A DNA stretch of 64,000 nucleotides from assembly GCA_947455995.1 (NCBI GenBank), contig CANGQA010000006.1, forward strand, positions 1 to 64,000. The letters are read 5' to 3'. A program made the translations under genes and the position numbers. Numbering within the stretch: position 1 is the first letter of the stretch; the number at the start of each line of letters is the position of its first letter. Source of the stretch: Hyphomicrobiales bacterium. Its GTDB lineage: Bacteria > Pseudomonadota > Alphaproteobacteria > Rhizobiales > Beijerinckiaceae. The notes beneath the pieces are model-generated. The model did no database searches. It had not been told where the DNA came from and saw nothing but the letters and a program-made list of their open reading frames with translations. Below are positions 8,231-18,660 of the stretch, piece after piece.

Positions 8231-8247
8231 TTTATGGATTCTTTATA
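8231..8247 (+). promoter_or_regulatory. Candidate KdpE operator in the kdpD-kup intergenic region
   Basis: Two TTTAT half-sites are arranged as a direct repeat, TTTATG-GATTC-TTTATA. The 6-5-6 layout with 11-bp periodicity is the same as the known E. coli KdpE box (TTTATA-N5-TTTACA). It lies 57 bp from the kinase start and about 150 bp from the kup start, so it could act on either gene. The identification is inference from the motif and its neighbours. Confidence 0.55.
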
Positions 8248-8356
8248 TCGTGATCTGTTTTTCCCTATCGCAAACTTATCCGAAACGGACGCAAAAGCCA
8301 GTTCTGTCAGGTCTGCCTGAGAGCTATGCGGCAAGTGCGGGGTGACAGTTAAAGGA

Positions 8357-8376
8357 CATCCTCTTGCATCCTCTTG
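8357..8376 (+). repeat. Two tandem copies of a 10-bp unit in the kup leader
   Basis: CATCCTCTTG occurs twice without a gap, 24 bp upstream of the chosen kup ATG. It lies in the untranslated leader and no function is apparent. The copies contain TTG codons that could be mistaken for an earlier start. Confidence 0.85.
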
Positions 8377-8399
8377 TACCCGATCATTCAAGGTTTGTT

Positions 8400-10340
8400 A
8401 TGCGTCATCTTTCACACTCTGCCGGCAACGATCATCAATCTACAGACAATCAACCAACCGCACACAACGTCCATCCCAACCATAAGCAATCGACCCAATC
8501 GAGCCTGATGCTCGGCGCGCTCGGGGTGGTTTATGGCGATATCGGTACTTCACCACTCTATGCTTTCAAGCAATCGGTCGAGGCCGCGGGTGGGGTCAGC
8601 GAGGTCAATGTGTTGGCCATCCTGTCCTTGATGATTTGGTCTTTGCTGCTGGTGGTCACATTGAAATATGTCGTGGTCATCATGCAGGCCAACAACAAGG
8701 GAGAAGGCGGCACGCTGGCGTTGACGGCATTGGCTTTGAGCTGTGTGACCACCCCCAAAATGCGCTGGCTCGTCATGTGCATCGGCCTGATCGGCGCATC
8801 ATTGTTTTACGGCGACAGCGTCATTACTCCCGCCATCTCGGTACTGAGCGCGATCGAAGGGCTGGAAGTGGCAACCCCACTGCTCAAGCCCTATGTCATT
8901 CCGATCACCTTACTGCTGATTACCGCGCTGTTCGCCATCGAGCGGCACGGCACCGCGGCCATCGGACGGCTGTTCGGACCGATCATGGTGATCTGGTTTC
9001 TGGTCTTGGGCCTTTTAGGCCTCAAAGGAATGATGAGCGATCTCGGCGTTTTGAAGGCCTTTGATCCGCGTTACGGCATCCTCTTCCTGTTCAACCACCC
9101 AGGCCTGAGCGCGGCCGTGCTTGGCGCTGTTGTGCTGACTGTGACCGGCGGCGAGGCACTCTATGCGGATATGGGGCATTTTGGTGCCAAGCCAATTACA
9201 CGCGCATGGATCCTTATGGTGCTGCCTGCTTTGCTGCTGAATTATATGGGGCAAGGGGCTTTGCTCCTGCACGATCCTGCGGCTTTGGAAAATCCATTCT
9301 ACCTTCTCGCTCCTGATTGGGCCCTGGTGCCAATGGTGGCTCTTTCTGCAGCTGCAACGGTGATTGCCTCGCAAGCCGTGATTTCAGGCGCGTTTTCGAT
9401 TACCAATCAGGCTGTGCAATTGGGCTATCTGCCCCGTATCAGGGTGCGCCATACATCCTCGGACGAAATCGGCCAAATCTATGTCAGCCAGGTCAATATC
9501 GTGCTTTTCACGGCTGTCGTGGCACTGGTGTTGGGCTTCAGGACCTCCGAAAGTCTGGGTGCGGCCTATGGCATCGCTGTCACCGGAACCATGGCGACAG
9601 TGACCATTCTGGCCTGCATTGTGATGATCCGCAAACTCCAATGGTCAGCTGCCGTTGCGTTGCCGCTGTTTGGGCTCTTTCTGGCGATCGATCTGATATT
9701 TTTCGGCACAAATCTATTGAAATTCATGGAAGGCGGCTGGTTCCCCATCCTGATGGCCAGCTTGATTTTCTTCGTGATGATTGCCTGGATCAATGGCCGC
9801 GAGCGGCTTCTGGCCGCCCGTTGGCGCGATACCACACCGCTCGATGAATTCGTCGCCAAAATGACCCCCGAACACCCGCCACGCATTCCCGGCACCGCCA
9901 TTTTTATGGTGCCCAACACAAAGGTTGTGCCGCAAACCCTGTTGCACAACCTCAAACATTTCCGCGTGTTGCACGAACGGGTGATCCTGATGACCGTGCG
10001 AACCACCAGCTCGCCTTACGTCAGAGATGACGAGCGGATCAGCATTGAAGCGATCGGTAATAATTTCTATCTGGTCGGCGTCACCTATGGCTTTTTCGAG
10101 GAGCCCAAAATCCCGCGCGTGCTGGCACAGATCCGGATCAAGGAATTCCGGATGAAACTGGCAGAAGTGTCATTCTTCATCGGGCGGGAACGGTTGACGT
10201 CCAACTCGACAAATCTCTGGCGCAGCCTGTGCGACCATATTTTTATCGCACTTCACCGCAATATGCTGTCGGCCACAGAATTCTATCGGATTCCGCCCGG
10301 CCATACTGTGGAATTGGGCGGACATATCGAAATCGGCTGA
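8400..10340 (+). CDS. kup: Potassium uptake protein Kup (KUP/HAK/KT family)
   Basis: A 646-residue proton-coupled potassium importer. The N-terminal family signature GALGVVYGDIGTSPLYAFK is at about residues 38-57, followed by about 12 membrane helices to residue 460 and a hydrophilic C-terminal domain that includes the conserved IPGTAIFM segment. ATG 8400 is chosen because AAGG lies six bases before it and the upstream TTG falls in a tandem repeat. About 35 polar residues precede the first conserved block, a long N-terminus for the family. The divergent kdpD/kdpE pair and the KdpE-like box between them suggest potassium- or turgor-responsive control of kup in place of kdpFABC. Confidence 0.96.
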   Translation: MRHLSHSAGNDHQSTDNQPTAHNVHPNHKQSTQSSLMLGALGVVYGDIGTSPLYAFKQSVEAAGGVSEVNVLAILSLMIWSLLLVVTLKYVVVIMQANNKGEGGTLALTALALSCVTTPKMRWLVMCIGLIGASLFYGDSVITPAISVLSAIEGLEVATPLLKPYVIPITLLLITALFAIERHGTAAIGRLFGPIMVIWFLVLGLLGLKGMMSDLGVLKAFDPRYGILFLFNHPGLSAAVLGAVVLTVTGGEALYADMGHFGAKPITRAWILMVLPALLLNYMGQGALLLHDPAALENPFYLLAPDWALVPMVALSAAATVIASQAVISGAFSITNQAVQLGYLPRIRVRHTSSDEIGQIYVSQVNIVLFTAVVALVLGFRTSESLGAAYGIAVTGTMATVTILACIVMIRKLQWSAAVALPLFGLFLAIDLIFFGTNLLKFMEGGWFPILMASLIFFVMIAWINGRERLLAARWRDTTPLDEFVAKMTPEHPPRIPGTAIFMVPNTKVVPQTLLHNLKHFRVLHERVILMTVRTTSSPYVRDDERISIEAIGNNFYLVGVTYGFFEEPKIPRVLAQIRIKEFRMKLAEVSFFIGRERLTSNSTNLWRSLCDHIFIALHRNMLSATEFYRIPPGHTVELGGHIEIG

Positions 10341-10377
10341 TGTGAAACGGCTCTGATTATTGCGGCTGCTGTTTGCG

Positions 10378-10403
10378 AAAGGCGTACCTTCGGGGACGCC
10401 TTT
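10378..10403 (+). terminator. Possible stem-loop terminator after kup
   Basis: AAAGGCGT (10378-10385) pairs with ACGCCTTT (10396-10403) around a 10-nt loop, 37 bp after the kup stop. There is no clear T-run beyond the three Ts in the stem, so termination would be weak or factor-assisted. Confidence 0.4.
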
Positions 10404-10512
10404 GGTCATTTATGACTATTGTTTGCGATGTTGCCTTCCTAAATCAGGGTGTGGCACTTCACTTTTTACGATAAGATCTCCATATCTAAAAAAACCATGC
10501 CAAGCATCTTGA

Positions 10513-12813
<2,301 letters not shown>

Positions 12814-12854
12814 GCCTTCGGGCTTCTGCCTTTTCTTAAAATGACCCGAACAGG

Positions 12855-12885
12855 ACACCCGCAGAATAGATTCTGCGGGTGTTTT
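12855..12885 (+). terminator. Strong intrinsic terminator after katG
   Basis: A perfect 12-bp stem, ACACCCGCAGAA (12855-12866) with TTCTGCGGGTGT (12871-12882), closes a 4-nt TAGA loop and is followed by a short T-run. It starts 41 bp after the katG stop and should end that transcript. Confidence 0.9.
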
Positions 12886-13022
12886 GCTGCTGAGGGCTGA
12901 AATCCGAAATTCGGCCCAAAACTTCCTGGCTAAAGACTTTTCGGCGCAAGGCTTTGATGGCTCGAAACATCGTCTCATACGGGTTGGCCAAGTCACCGAT
13001 TGCAGCCGATCATTCCTAAAAC

Positions 13023-13036
13023 TGTATACGGATACA
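13023..13036. promoter_or_regulatory. Candidate GntR operator (inverted repeat TGTAT-N4-ATACA)
   Basis: The palindrome TGTAT-ACGG-ATACA lies about 60 bp upstream of the putative -35 of operon A and 157 bp before the GntR gene. FadR-subfamily GntR proteins commonly bind short AT-rich palindromes of this type near their own gene. The assignment is inferred from position and symmetry only. Confidence 0.4.
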
Positions 13037-13093
13037 ATCTCTTTTATAGGTATATTTTCATAAATTTGGACATATTGATCAAAAATTGTCCGC

Positions 13094-13121
13094 TTGACGG
13101 CTGATTTGTGACATTTAAGAT
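13094..13121 (+). promoter_or_regulatory. Putative promoter of operon A
   Basis: TTGACG (13094-13099) is followed after 16 bp by TAAGAT (13116-13121), about 70 bp before the GntR start codon. It resembles a sigma-70 promoter. The inverted pair GGACA...TGTCC ends three bases upstream of the -35, as an activator or repressor site might. Confidence 0.45.
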
Positions 13122-13192
13122 ATACAGATTATCAACGCGAGGCGGTCGCCTGAAACTGCTTCTTACGGATGCTTTCTGATGATTGCCATATC

Positions 13193-13930
13193 ATGAGTGA
13201 ACCACAGGCCGAGCACACGACGATCAGGCACCTGTCACGGCGCGACAGCCTGAGCGAGCGCATCTATTTTGAATTGCGCGGCAAGGTGCAGCGGTCAGAA
13301 GTGGCACCGGAATTCCGGTTTGTCGATGTCGATATTGCCACCGAATACGGCACATCGCGAATGCCGGCGCGCGAAGCGCTTCTGCGACTGGCCAATGAGG
13401 GCTATCTTGTTGGCACCACACGGGGATTTATGGTACCTCGCCTGTCGCTTGATGACATCCGTGACGTATTCGAAGTCCGCCGCCTGCTCGAACCGCGTGC
13501 AGCCGCCAATGCGGCGCAACATCTCGACAACCAGGCCGAACAGGATATGAGCCGCGCTTTACAAGAGGCCTCTCTGGCCGCTGAACGCCATGATGCCAAT
13601 CGGATGATCCTGGCAAATATTGCCTTTCGGCAAGCCTGGCTGGCCAAAGTGCGCAACCGGCGGCTGGCTGACACGATCGGCCGTTTTGTCGACCACGCGC
13701 AAACGGTCCGCTTGAAAACCCTGCAAACCGAGAGCACCCGAACGGTCGTCCTCAACGGTTTAAAATCGCTGCACAGCGCCTTCATGCGGCACGATCCGAT
13801 TTCGGTCAATGACCGCATGGTCGCGTTTATGGCAGCAGCGGAAGATGCCTTTTTTTCGATCCGCCAGACTGAACTGGAAGATACGGCAGACCGGAGAAGC
13901 CTGTCGCAGAACAAACGCGAAAAAAGGTAG
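13193..13930 (+). CDS. GntR-family transcriptional regulator (FadR/FCD subfamily)
   Basis: A 245-residue regulator with an N-terminal winged helix-turn-helix (DVDIATEYGTSRMPAREALLRLANEGYL, about residues 44-71) and an all-helical FCD ligand-binding domain beginning at IRDVFEVRRLLEP. FCD domains usually bind small organic acids, often with a metal, and the proteins usually repress nearby catabolic genes. It is the first gene of operon A; the next start is only 10 bp away, so it is probably co-transcribed and autoregulated. The start is uncertain: ATG 13193 gives a normal polar N-terminus, and ATG 13169 would add eight residues. Neither has a strong ribosome-binding site. Confidence 0.88.
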   Translation: MSEPQAEHTTIRHLSRRDSLSERIYFELRGKVQRSEVAPEFRFVDVDIATEYGTSRMPAREALLRLANEGYLVGTTRGFMVPRLSLDDIRDVFEVRRLLEPRAAANAAQHLDNQAEQDMSRALQEASLAAERHDANRMILANIAFRQAWLAKVRNRRLADTIGRFVDHAQTVRLKTLQTESTRTVVLNGLKSLHSAFMRHDPISVNDRMVAFMAAAEDAFFSIRQTELEDTADRRSLSQNKREKR

Positions 13931-13940
13931 GGAGCCCGTG

Positions 13941-15035
13941 ATGATCAGACCCCACCCCCTCAAAGGCAATAACACTTTCAAGCTCGGTGTGTTTTCAGCC
14001 AATGCCGATGGAGGTTTGGCGATCACCGATGTGCCGGAGCGTTGGCGGGCCAGTTGGGACGATATCATGACGGCGGCAGGAATTGCCGATCGCGCAGGGC
14101 TGGAATTTTTTCTTCCTATTGCCCGTTGGCGAGGGTTTGGTGGCAAAAACCGCGTGCGCGAACATTCTTTTGAAACATTTACCTTTGCGGCGGGTCTTGC
14201 TGCTGCCACCCAAAATATCGGCCTCTTCATGACCGTGCATGTGCCAATCGTGCATCCGGTTTATGCCGCCAAGGCTCTGGCAACCGTCGACCATATCAGC
14301 AAGGGCCGTGCGGGCCTCAATATTGTATGCGGCTGGAACCCTGACGAATTTGCGATGTTCGGCATGAGTGTTGACACCGACGCCTATGGCCGAGCGCAGG
14401 AATGGATCGATATTATCGACCAATGCTATGGCCCGAACCAGCCTTTCGATGTCGATGGTAAATTCTATAAGCTCAAACAGGTTGTGAGCCGCCCTGCCAG
14501 TCTACAAGCGCCCCGCCCAGTGACGATGAATGCGGCTTTCGGCCCGCCAGGGCGCAATTTTGCGGCAAGAAACTGCGACTTCCTGTTTTCGACTTTTGCC
14601 GAGATCGAGGATGGCAAGGCTCATATTGCCGATATTCGCACCCGCGCCAGCGAGTATCAGCGTGATGTCGGGATCTACACTGTCTGCCATGTGGTTTGCC
14701 GCGAGACACAGCAGGAAGCCGAGGATTATTACACCTACTATGCTGTGACCCAAGCCGATCACGCTGCAGTCGATTATCACATGGCCAGCAAAAAAGAATT
14801 TGCGAACTCGCACGACAATGCGGCTTTCGATAAATACCGCAAACGGTTTGCAGGCGGGGCAGGCACCTATCCGCTGGTCGGCACGCCCGAAAAAATAGTC
14901 GATGACATGATCAAAATTTCCCAAGCCGGATATGCCGGAACTGGGATGACCTTTGTAAATTATAATTACGAACTACCCTTCTTCTGCGATCGTGTATTGC
15001 CTTTGATGAAACAGGCGGGCTTGCGGATCGCATGA
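13941..15035 (+). CDS. LLM-class flavin-dependent monooxygenase (RutA-like group)
   Basis: A 364-residue luciferase-like (bacterial bilin/F420 fold) oxidoreductase expected to use FMNH2 and oxygen. The N-terminus (FKLGVFSANADGGLAITDVPERW) and the GLNIVCGWNPDEFAMFG segment match the subgroup containing pyrimidine monooxygenase RutA, which opens an N-heterocycle via a flavin-peroxide. The central TMNAAFGPPGRNFAARNCD segment is the usual phosphate-binding part. ATG 13941 has an upstream AGGGAG. It follows the GntR gene by 10 bp. No flavin reductase gene is adjacent, so reduced flavin must come from elsewhere. The substrate is unknown; cleavage of a ring C-N or C-C bond is my inference from the subgroup. 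Confidence 0.82.
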   Translation: MIRPHPLKGNNTFKLGVFSANADGGLAITDVPERWRASWDDIMTAAGIADRAGLEFFLPIARWRGFGGKNRVREHSFETFTFAAGLAAATQNIGLFMTVHVPIVHPVYAAKALATVDHISKGRAGLNIVCGWNPDEFAMFGMSVDTDAYGRAQEWIDIIDQCYGPNQPFDVDGKFYKLKQVVSRPASLQAPRPVTMNAAFGPPGRNFAARNCDFLFSTFAEIEDGKAHIADIRTRASEYQRDVGIYTVCHVVCRETQQEAEDYYTYYAVTQADHAAVDYHMASKKEFANSHDNAAFDKYRKRFAGGAGTYPLVGTPEKIVDDMIKISQAGYAGTGMTFVNYNYELPFFCDRVLPLMKQAGLRIA

Positions 15036-15068
15036 GGATGATAACGACCAAAAGCGAAGGAGACGGCG

Positions 15069-15908
15069 ATGTTTGATCCACGCCGCGCAACATTGCGATA
15101 CGGGCTGGCCAGCGGCCGCTGCCTTGGCGTTGCCTGGCTGTCATTGGGCTCGGCGGCGATTACCGAAACCATTGCCCGTGCCAAGCCCGATGGCATCGTG
15201 ATCGACCTGCAACACGGCCTTTGGGAACGGCGAGAACTGGAAGCCGCGATCGGCCTGACTCCGGCCAATATTCCGGTGATCGCACGGGTGGCCGAAAACT
15301 CGGCCTTTGCCATTGGCGCTGCCCTTGATGCGGGCGCGGAAGCGGTGATGGTCCCCCTGATTGAAAATGCCAAGCAGGCCGAAAAAGCCGTATCATTTGC
15401 CAAATATCCCCCGCATGGCATCCGCTCGGGCGGCGGGGTCAGACCGTTGTCCAATTTTGTTGATTATGTCGAAGGCTCTGACAAGATTGTTGTCATCGTG
15501 ATGATTGAAACCGTTGAAGGGGCAAAAAATGCCGCTGAAATTGCGGCGGTCGACGGGGTCGATATGGTCTTTATCGGGACTGGCGATCTGTCACTGTCCC
15601 TCGGTGTGTTTCCGGATATCAGCCACGACCACACCAAAACCTGTTCCGACATCCATGAGGCGTGCAAAAAGGCGTGGACGCCGTGTGGCATTTTCACACC
15701 TAATCTCGAATTGGCGAAAATCCGCCGTGGACAAGGCTACCGGATGGTCGTCACCACCAATGATGCCGACCTGATCGCAAGGGGGGCGCAACAAGCCGCG
15801 ACTGCCTTTGCCGCACCGGTTCCCAAAGCCGCCGAAGAGCACGAACTGATCGAGGTCAGCACAACACGCACCCCAACCGCACCCAAACAGATCAGAGGCC
15901 GATCATGA
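15069..15908 (+). CDS. HpcH/HpaI-type aldolase or citrate-lyase-family protein
   Basis: A 279-residue TIM-barrel lyase. Class II pyruvate aldolase features are visible: IVIDLQHG near residue 43, VIARV at about 74, the metal ligands in VMIETVEGAKN (glutamate) and FIGTGDLSLSLG (aspartate), and the family hallmark YPPHGIRSGGG. Members cleave 4-hydroxy-2-oxoacids to pyruvate and an aldehyde or catalyse related retro-aldol reactions. The C-terminal 30 residues (VSTTRTPTAPKQ) are low-complexity. The stop overlaps the next gene by four bases. In this operon it could release a C3 unit from a ring-opened intermediate. Confidence 0.88.
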   Translation: MFDPRRATLRYGLASGRCLGVAWLSLGSAAITETIARAKPDGIVIDLQHGLWERRELEAAIGLTPANIPVIARVAENSAFAIGAALDAGAEAVMVPLIENAKQAEKAVSFAKYPPHGIRSGGGVRPLSNFVDYVEGSDKIVVIVMIETVEGAKNAAEIAAVDGVDMVFIGTGDLSLSLGVFPDISHDHTKTCSDIHEACKKAWTPCGIFTPNLELAKIRRGQGYRMVVTTNDADLIARGAQQAATAFAAPVPKAAEEHELIEVSTTRTPTAPKQIRGRS

Positions 15909-16411
15909 GTGGATCATTCAAGGAACGCCTCAGTTTTGATGATGAAACCGGTGCCCTGTTCGATCAGAGCCGCCGCTATATGATGATCAGGCCAGATGCG
16001 CTGATGGGTATTTTCAAACGCCTGCCACCCGATCAACGGATGGCGGCCTTGCAGGCCTTTGCCGAATCCATTGCCGAACAAGGCGGCGATTCCGCCCGCG
16101 CTTATGTGGCTATGGGAGGGAGTGGACCGAAATTATTGGATGTGATTGCTGCCACAGCACCCGAATTGGGCTGGGGCATCTGGGCGTTTCACATGGACGG
16201 GGACCACTTCGGCCTCAGCGTCCGAAATAGCCCATTTGCCGCAGGCTTCGGCCCCTCAGACCATCCTGTCTGCGCCCCGATTGTCGGCATGTTCGGCGCT
16301 GTCACAACGATTGTGGCTGGCAAGCCGATGCTGGCGCGCGAAACGGCCTGTGTCGCGATGGGGGCAGAGCTGTGCCGGTTTGAATCCACCCCGAGGACAA
16401 GCACTCCATGA
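15905..16411 (+). CDS. Small V4R-like domain protein
   Basis: A 168-residue soluble protein. The motif RYMMIRPDALMGIF near residue 24 and the ending RETACVAMGAELCRFES, with two cysteines eight residues apart, resemble the V4R (4-vinyl reductase) ligand-binding domain found in sensors of aromatic compounds and in chlorophyll-related proteins. No DNA-binding or transmembrane part is present. It is locked into the operon by ATGA overlaps on both sides, so it probably works with the aldolase and dehydrogenase. It may bind a small molecule or metal; an enzymatic role is not shown. The family assignment is moderately sure. Confidence 0.6.
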   Translation: MSGSFKERLSFDDETGALFDQSRRYMMIRPDALMGIFKRLPPDQRMAALQAFAESIAEQGGDSARAYVAMGGSGPKLLDVIAATAPELGWGIWAFHMDGDHFGLSVRNSPFAAGFGPSDHPVCAPIVGMFGAVTTIVAGKPMLARETACVAMGAELCRFESTPRTSTP

Positions 16412-17799
16412 CGCAGAGGCCGCTGCCCGTCATCACGGCCCTTCTTGCGGCCCTAAAGCCCGATCAGGTTTTGACGGGCAAGAATATCCCTGCGCGCAAC
16501 CGGCAGGATGCGTCACGCGCGCCTGAGACAGAGCCACTCGCCCTGTTACTGCCTCGCACCACCGAGGATGTGGCCACCGCATTGGCCATCTGCAATGCCC
16601 ATCACCAAGCGGTGGTGCCTCAGGGTGGCATGACCGGATTGGTCAAGGCGGCCCATCCAGATCAGGCTGAAATTGCCATATCCATGGAACGCATGGTCGG
16701 AATCGAGGACATCGATCCGCAGGCGGGCACCCTAACGGTTTGGGCAGGCACACCGCTGATCACCATCCAACAGGCTGCCGAGCAGGCAGGTTTCTTATGC
16801 GGCATCGATCTTGGTGCGCGCGGCTCGTGCACCATAGGCGGCAATATTGCCACCAATGCCGGCGGCAATCAGGTCCTTCGATACGGCATGGCACGGCGCA
16901 ATGTTTTGGGGCTGGAAGCAGTATTAGCTGATGGCCAGATTGTGACATCGATGAACAAGATGCTGAAAAACAATGCGGGCTATGACTGGACGCAACTTTT
17001 CATCGGCTCTGAAGGCACTCTTGGCCTGATCACGCGGGCTGTGCTGGCCCTGCATCCGCGCCCCAAAGGGGTCGAAACAGCCTTGGTGGCCCTGAGTTCG
17101 ACCCAAGCTGCCATCCATCTGCTGCGTGAAGTCAATGGAAGGCTGGCCGGTGGATTGCAGGTGTTCGAAGCCATGTGGAGCGACTTTTTGCGCGTGGCCA
17201 CAGACCACATCGGCCTGCAAAAACCCTTTTCGCATGACCATGTGCTGACCGTCCTGCTCGAAACACCGACCAACGGAACCAGCGCGGCTAAAGAGGCTTT
17301 CGAGACCGTGTTGGCCAGCTTGGCCGAAGACGGATTGATTGAGGATGCAATCATCGCCCAATCGGACAAGGATCGGGCGCGGTTGTGGGCCTATCGGGAA
17401 AGCCCTTACGACTATGGACGCTTTCTGCCACCGCTGATCGGCTTTGATGTGTCTGTCCCGATCGGTTCGTTTGAACTCACCATTGACCGGATCAAAAAGG
17501 ATATGGCGCAGCGCTGGCCGCAGGCCATCGTGGTTACGTTCGGGCATCTGGCCGATTCCAACCTGCATATGATCATGGCTGTAGAAGGACTGGATACCGA
17601 TACCAAACATGCGATCGAAGCAATGGTCTATCATCATGTCGCCACGGTCAGCGGTTCGGTCTCAGCCGAACATGGAATCGGGCGCTCAAAACGCGACTAT
17701 CTTGGCTTGAGTCGCACAGCATCCGAGCTCACACTGATGAAGACCATTAAGAATGCGCTCGACCCCAACGGGATTTTAAGCCCGGGGCGAATTTTTTAA
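16408..17799 (+). CDS. FAD-binding oxidoreductase (D-2-hydroxyacid dehydrogenase/GlcD family)
   Basis: A 463-residue flavoprotein of the vanillyl-alcohol-oxidase fold. The FAD-binding PQGGMTGLVKAA (about 70) and GGNIATNAGGNQVLRYG (about 147-163) are present. The C-terminal substrate domain has FGHLADSNLHM and SAEHGIGRSKRDYL, whose histidines are typical of D-lactate and D-2-hydroxyglutarate dehydrogenases. It probably oxidises a D-2-hydroxyacid to a 2-oxoacid with electrons leaving to a quinone or flavoprotein. Two genes downstream is a 2-oxoacid:ferredoxin oxidoreductase that could use such a product. The start overlaps the upstream stop. The natural substrate is unknown. Confidence 0.87.
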   Translation: MTQRPLPVITALLAALKPDQVLTGKNIPARNRQDASRAPETEPLALLLPRTTEDVATALAICNAHHQAVVPQGGMTGLVKAAHPDQAEIAISMERMVGIEDIDPQAGTLTVWAGTPLITIQQAAEQAGFLCGIDLGARGSCTIGGNIATNAGGNQVLRYGMARRNVLGLEAVLADGQIVTSMNKMLKNNAGYDWTQLFIGSEGTLGLITRAVLALHPRPKGVETALVALSSTQAAIHLLREVNGRLAGGLQVFEAMWSDFLRVATDHIGLQKPFSHDHVLTVLLETPTNGTSAAKEAFETVLASLAEDGLIEDAIIAQSDKDRARLWAYRESPYDYGRFLPPLIGFDVSVPIGSFELTIDRIKKDMAQRWPQAIVVTFGHLADSNLHMIMAVEGLDTDTKHAIEAMVYHHVATVSGSVSAEHGIGRSKRDYLGLSRTASELTLMKTIKNALDPNGILSPGRIF

Positions 17800-17824
17800 C
17801 CGCTAGGATGAGGGAGAAACGATC

Positions 17825-18619
17825 ATGAGCAAGTCGGTATTGTCGAAATTGGCCAAGGCGATCCTCAAGCAGGACATCAGGATTATCGACCTGACACAGA
17901 CACTGCAACCATCTACCCCTGTCATCCAGTTGCCGCCGCCCATGTCTCCGACCAAGCCGTTTTCAAGTGAATTGATCTCGCGCTATGACGAGAAGGGTCC
18001 GGCCTGGTACTGGAACAATATCGCCTGCGGCGAGCATACCGGCACGCATTTTGATGCGCCGATCCATTGGATTACCGGACGCGATCTGGACGATGGCGCC
18101 ACCGATACCGTCAATCCGCAACGCTTTGTTGCGCCGGCCTGCGTGATCGATGTGTCCAAGCAATGTGCCAAGGACGAACGGTTTTTGCTTACCCCGAAAC
18201 ATATTCTGGCTTGGGAAAAAAAGCATGGCAAAATCCCAAAAGGATCATGGGTATTGATGCGTTCGGACTGGTCCAAACGCACTGATCCGGCGGCGTTTTT
18301 GAACATGCACGAAGACGGCCCGCATGTGCCCGGCCCCAATGCCGATGCTGTGCGCTTTTTGGTCGAGGAGCGTGACATCAATGGCTGGGGCGTGGAGGCG
18401 GTCGGCACCGATGCCGGACAGGCCTTTGCGTTCGAGCCGCCTTTCCCCGCACATGCTCTCATGCACGGATCCAACAAATTCGGACTGGCCAGCCTGTGCA
18501 ATCTCGATCAACTGCCACCAACAGGCGCCTTGCTCATTGCCGCACCGCTTAAAATCGCCAACGGCTCGGGAAGTCCCCTGCGGGTGCTTGCTTTGATTGA
18601 CGACACGCAAGATGATTGA
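17825..18619 (+). CDS. Cyclase-family metal-dependent hydrolase (kynurenine formamidase/isatin hydrolase fold), copy 1
   Basis: A 264-residue member of PF04199. The signature HTGTHFDAPIHW near residue 77 holds the metal-binding histidines and aspartate. Family members hydrolyse N-formylkynurenine, isatin or other cyclic and acyl amides. A paralogue of the same length is encoded in operon B (30063-30857); shared blocks include IDLTQTL, GPAWYWNN, LVEERD, GTDAGQA and GSGSPLRVLAL. The two probably act on related substrates or successive intermediates. It sits between the hydroxyacid dehydrogenase and the IorA-like gene. Whether it acts on an indole-derived ring is inference. Confidence 0.88.
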   Translation: MSKSVLSKLAKAILKQDIRIIDLTQTLQPSTPVIQLPPPMSPTKPFSSELISRYDEKGPAWYWNNIACGEHTGTHFDAPIHWITGRDLDDGATDTVNPQRFVAPACVIDVSKQCAKDERFLLTPKHILAWEKKHGKIPKGSWVLMRSDWSKRTDPAAFLNMHEDGPHVPGPNADAVRFLVEERDINGWGVEAVGTDAGQAFAFEPPFPAHALMHGSNKFGLASLCNLDQLPPTGALLIAAPLKIANGSGSPLRVLALIDDTQDD

Positions 18620-18660
18620 GCCCGTTGGAATGAATAGACCGGAAAACGTCGGAGACAAGC

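Larger units (their letters stand above)
12886..13192. other. Intergenic region upstream of the operon A regulator
   Basis: No credible gene is present. The left 120 bp are unremarkable. From 13021 the sequence becomes AT-rich and holds an inverted repeat TGTAT-ACGG-ATACA (13023-13036), a second inverted pair GGACA-N14-TGTCC (13068-13091), and a promoter-like TTGACG with TAAGAT 16 bp downstream (13094-13121). Confidence 0.6.

Noticed and set aside
13075-13082. TTGATCAA as an FNR-type site upstream of operon A
   Set aside because: It is an 8-bp palindrome without the N4 spacer of the FNR consensus, and a chance match is likely in AT-rich DNA.
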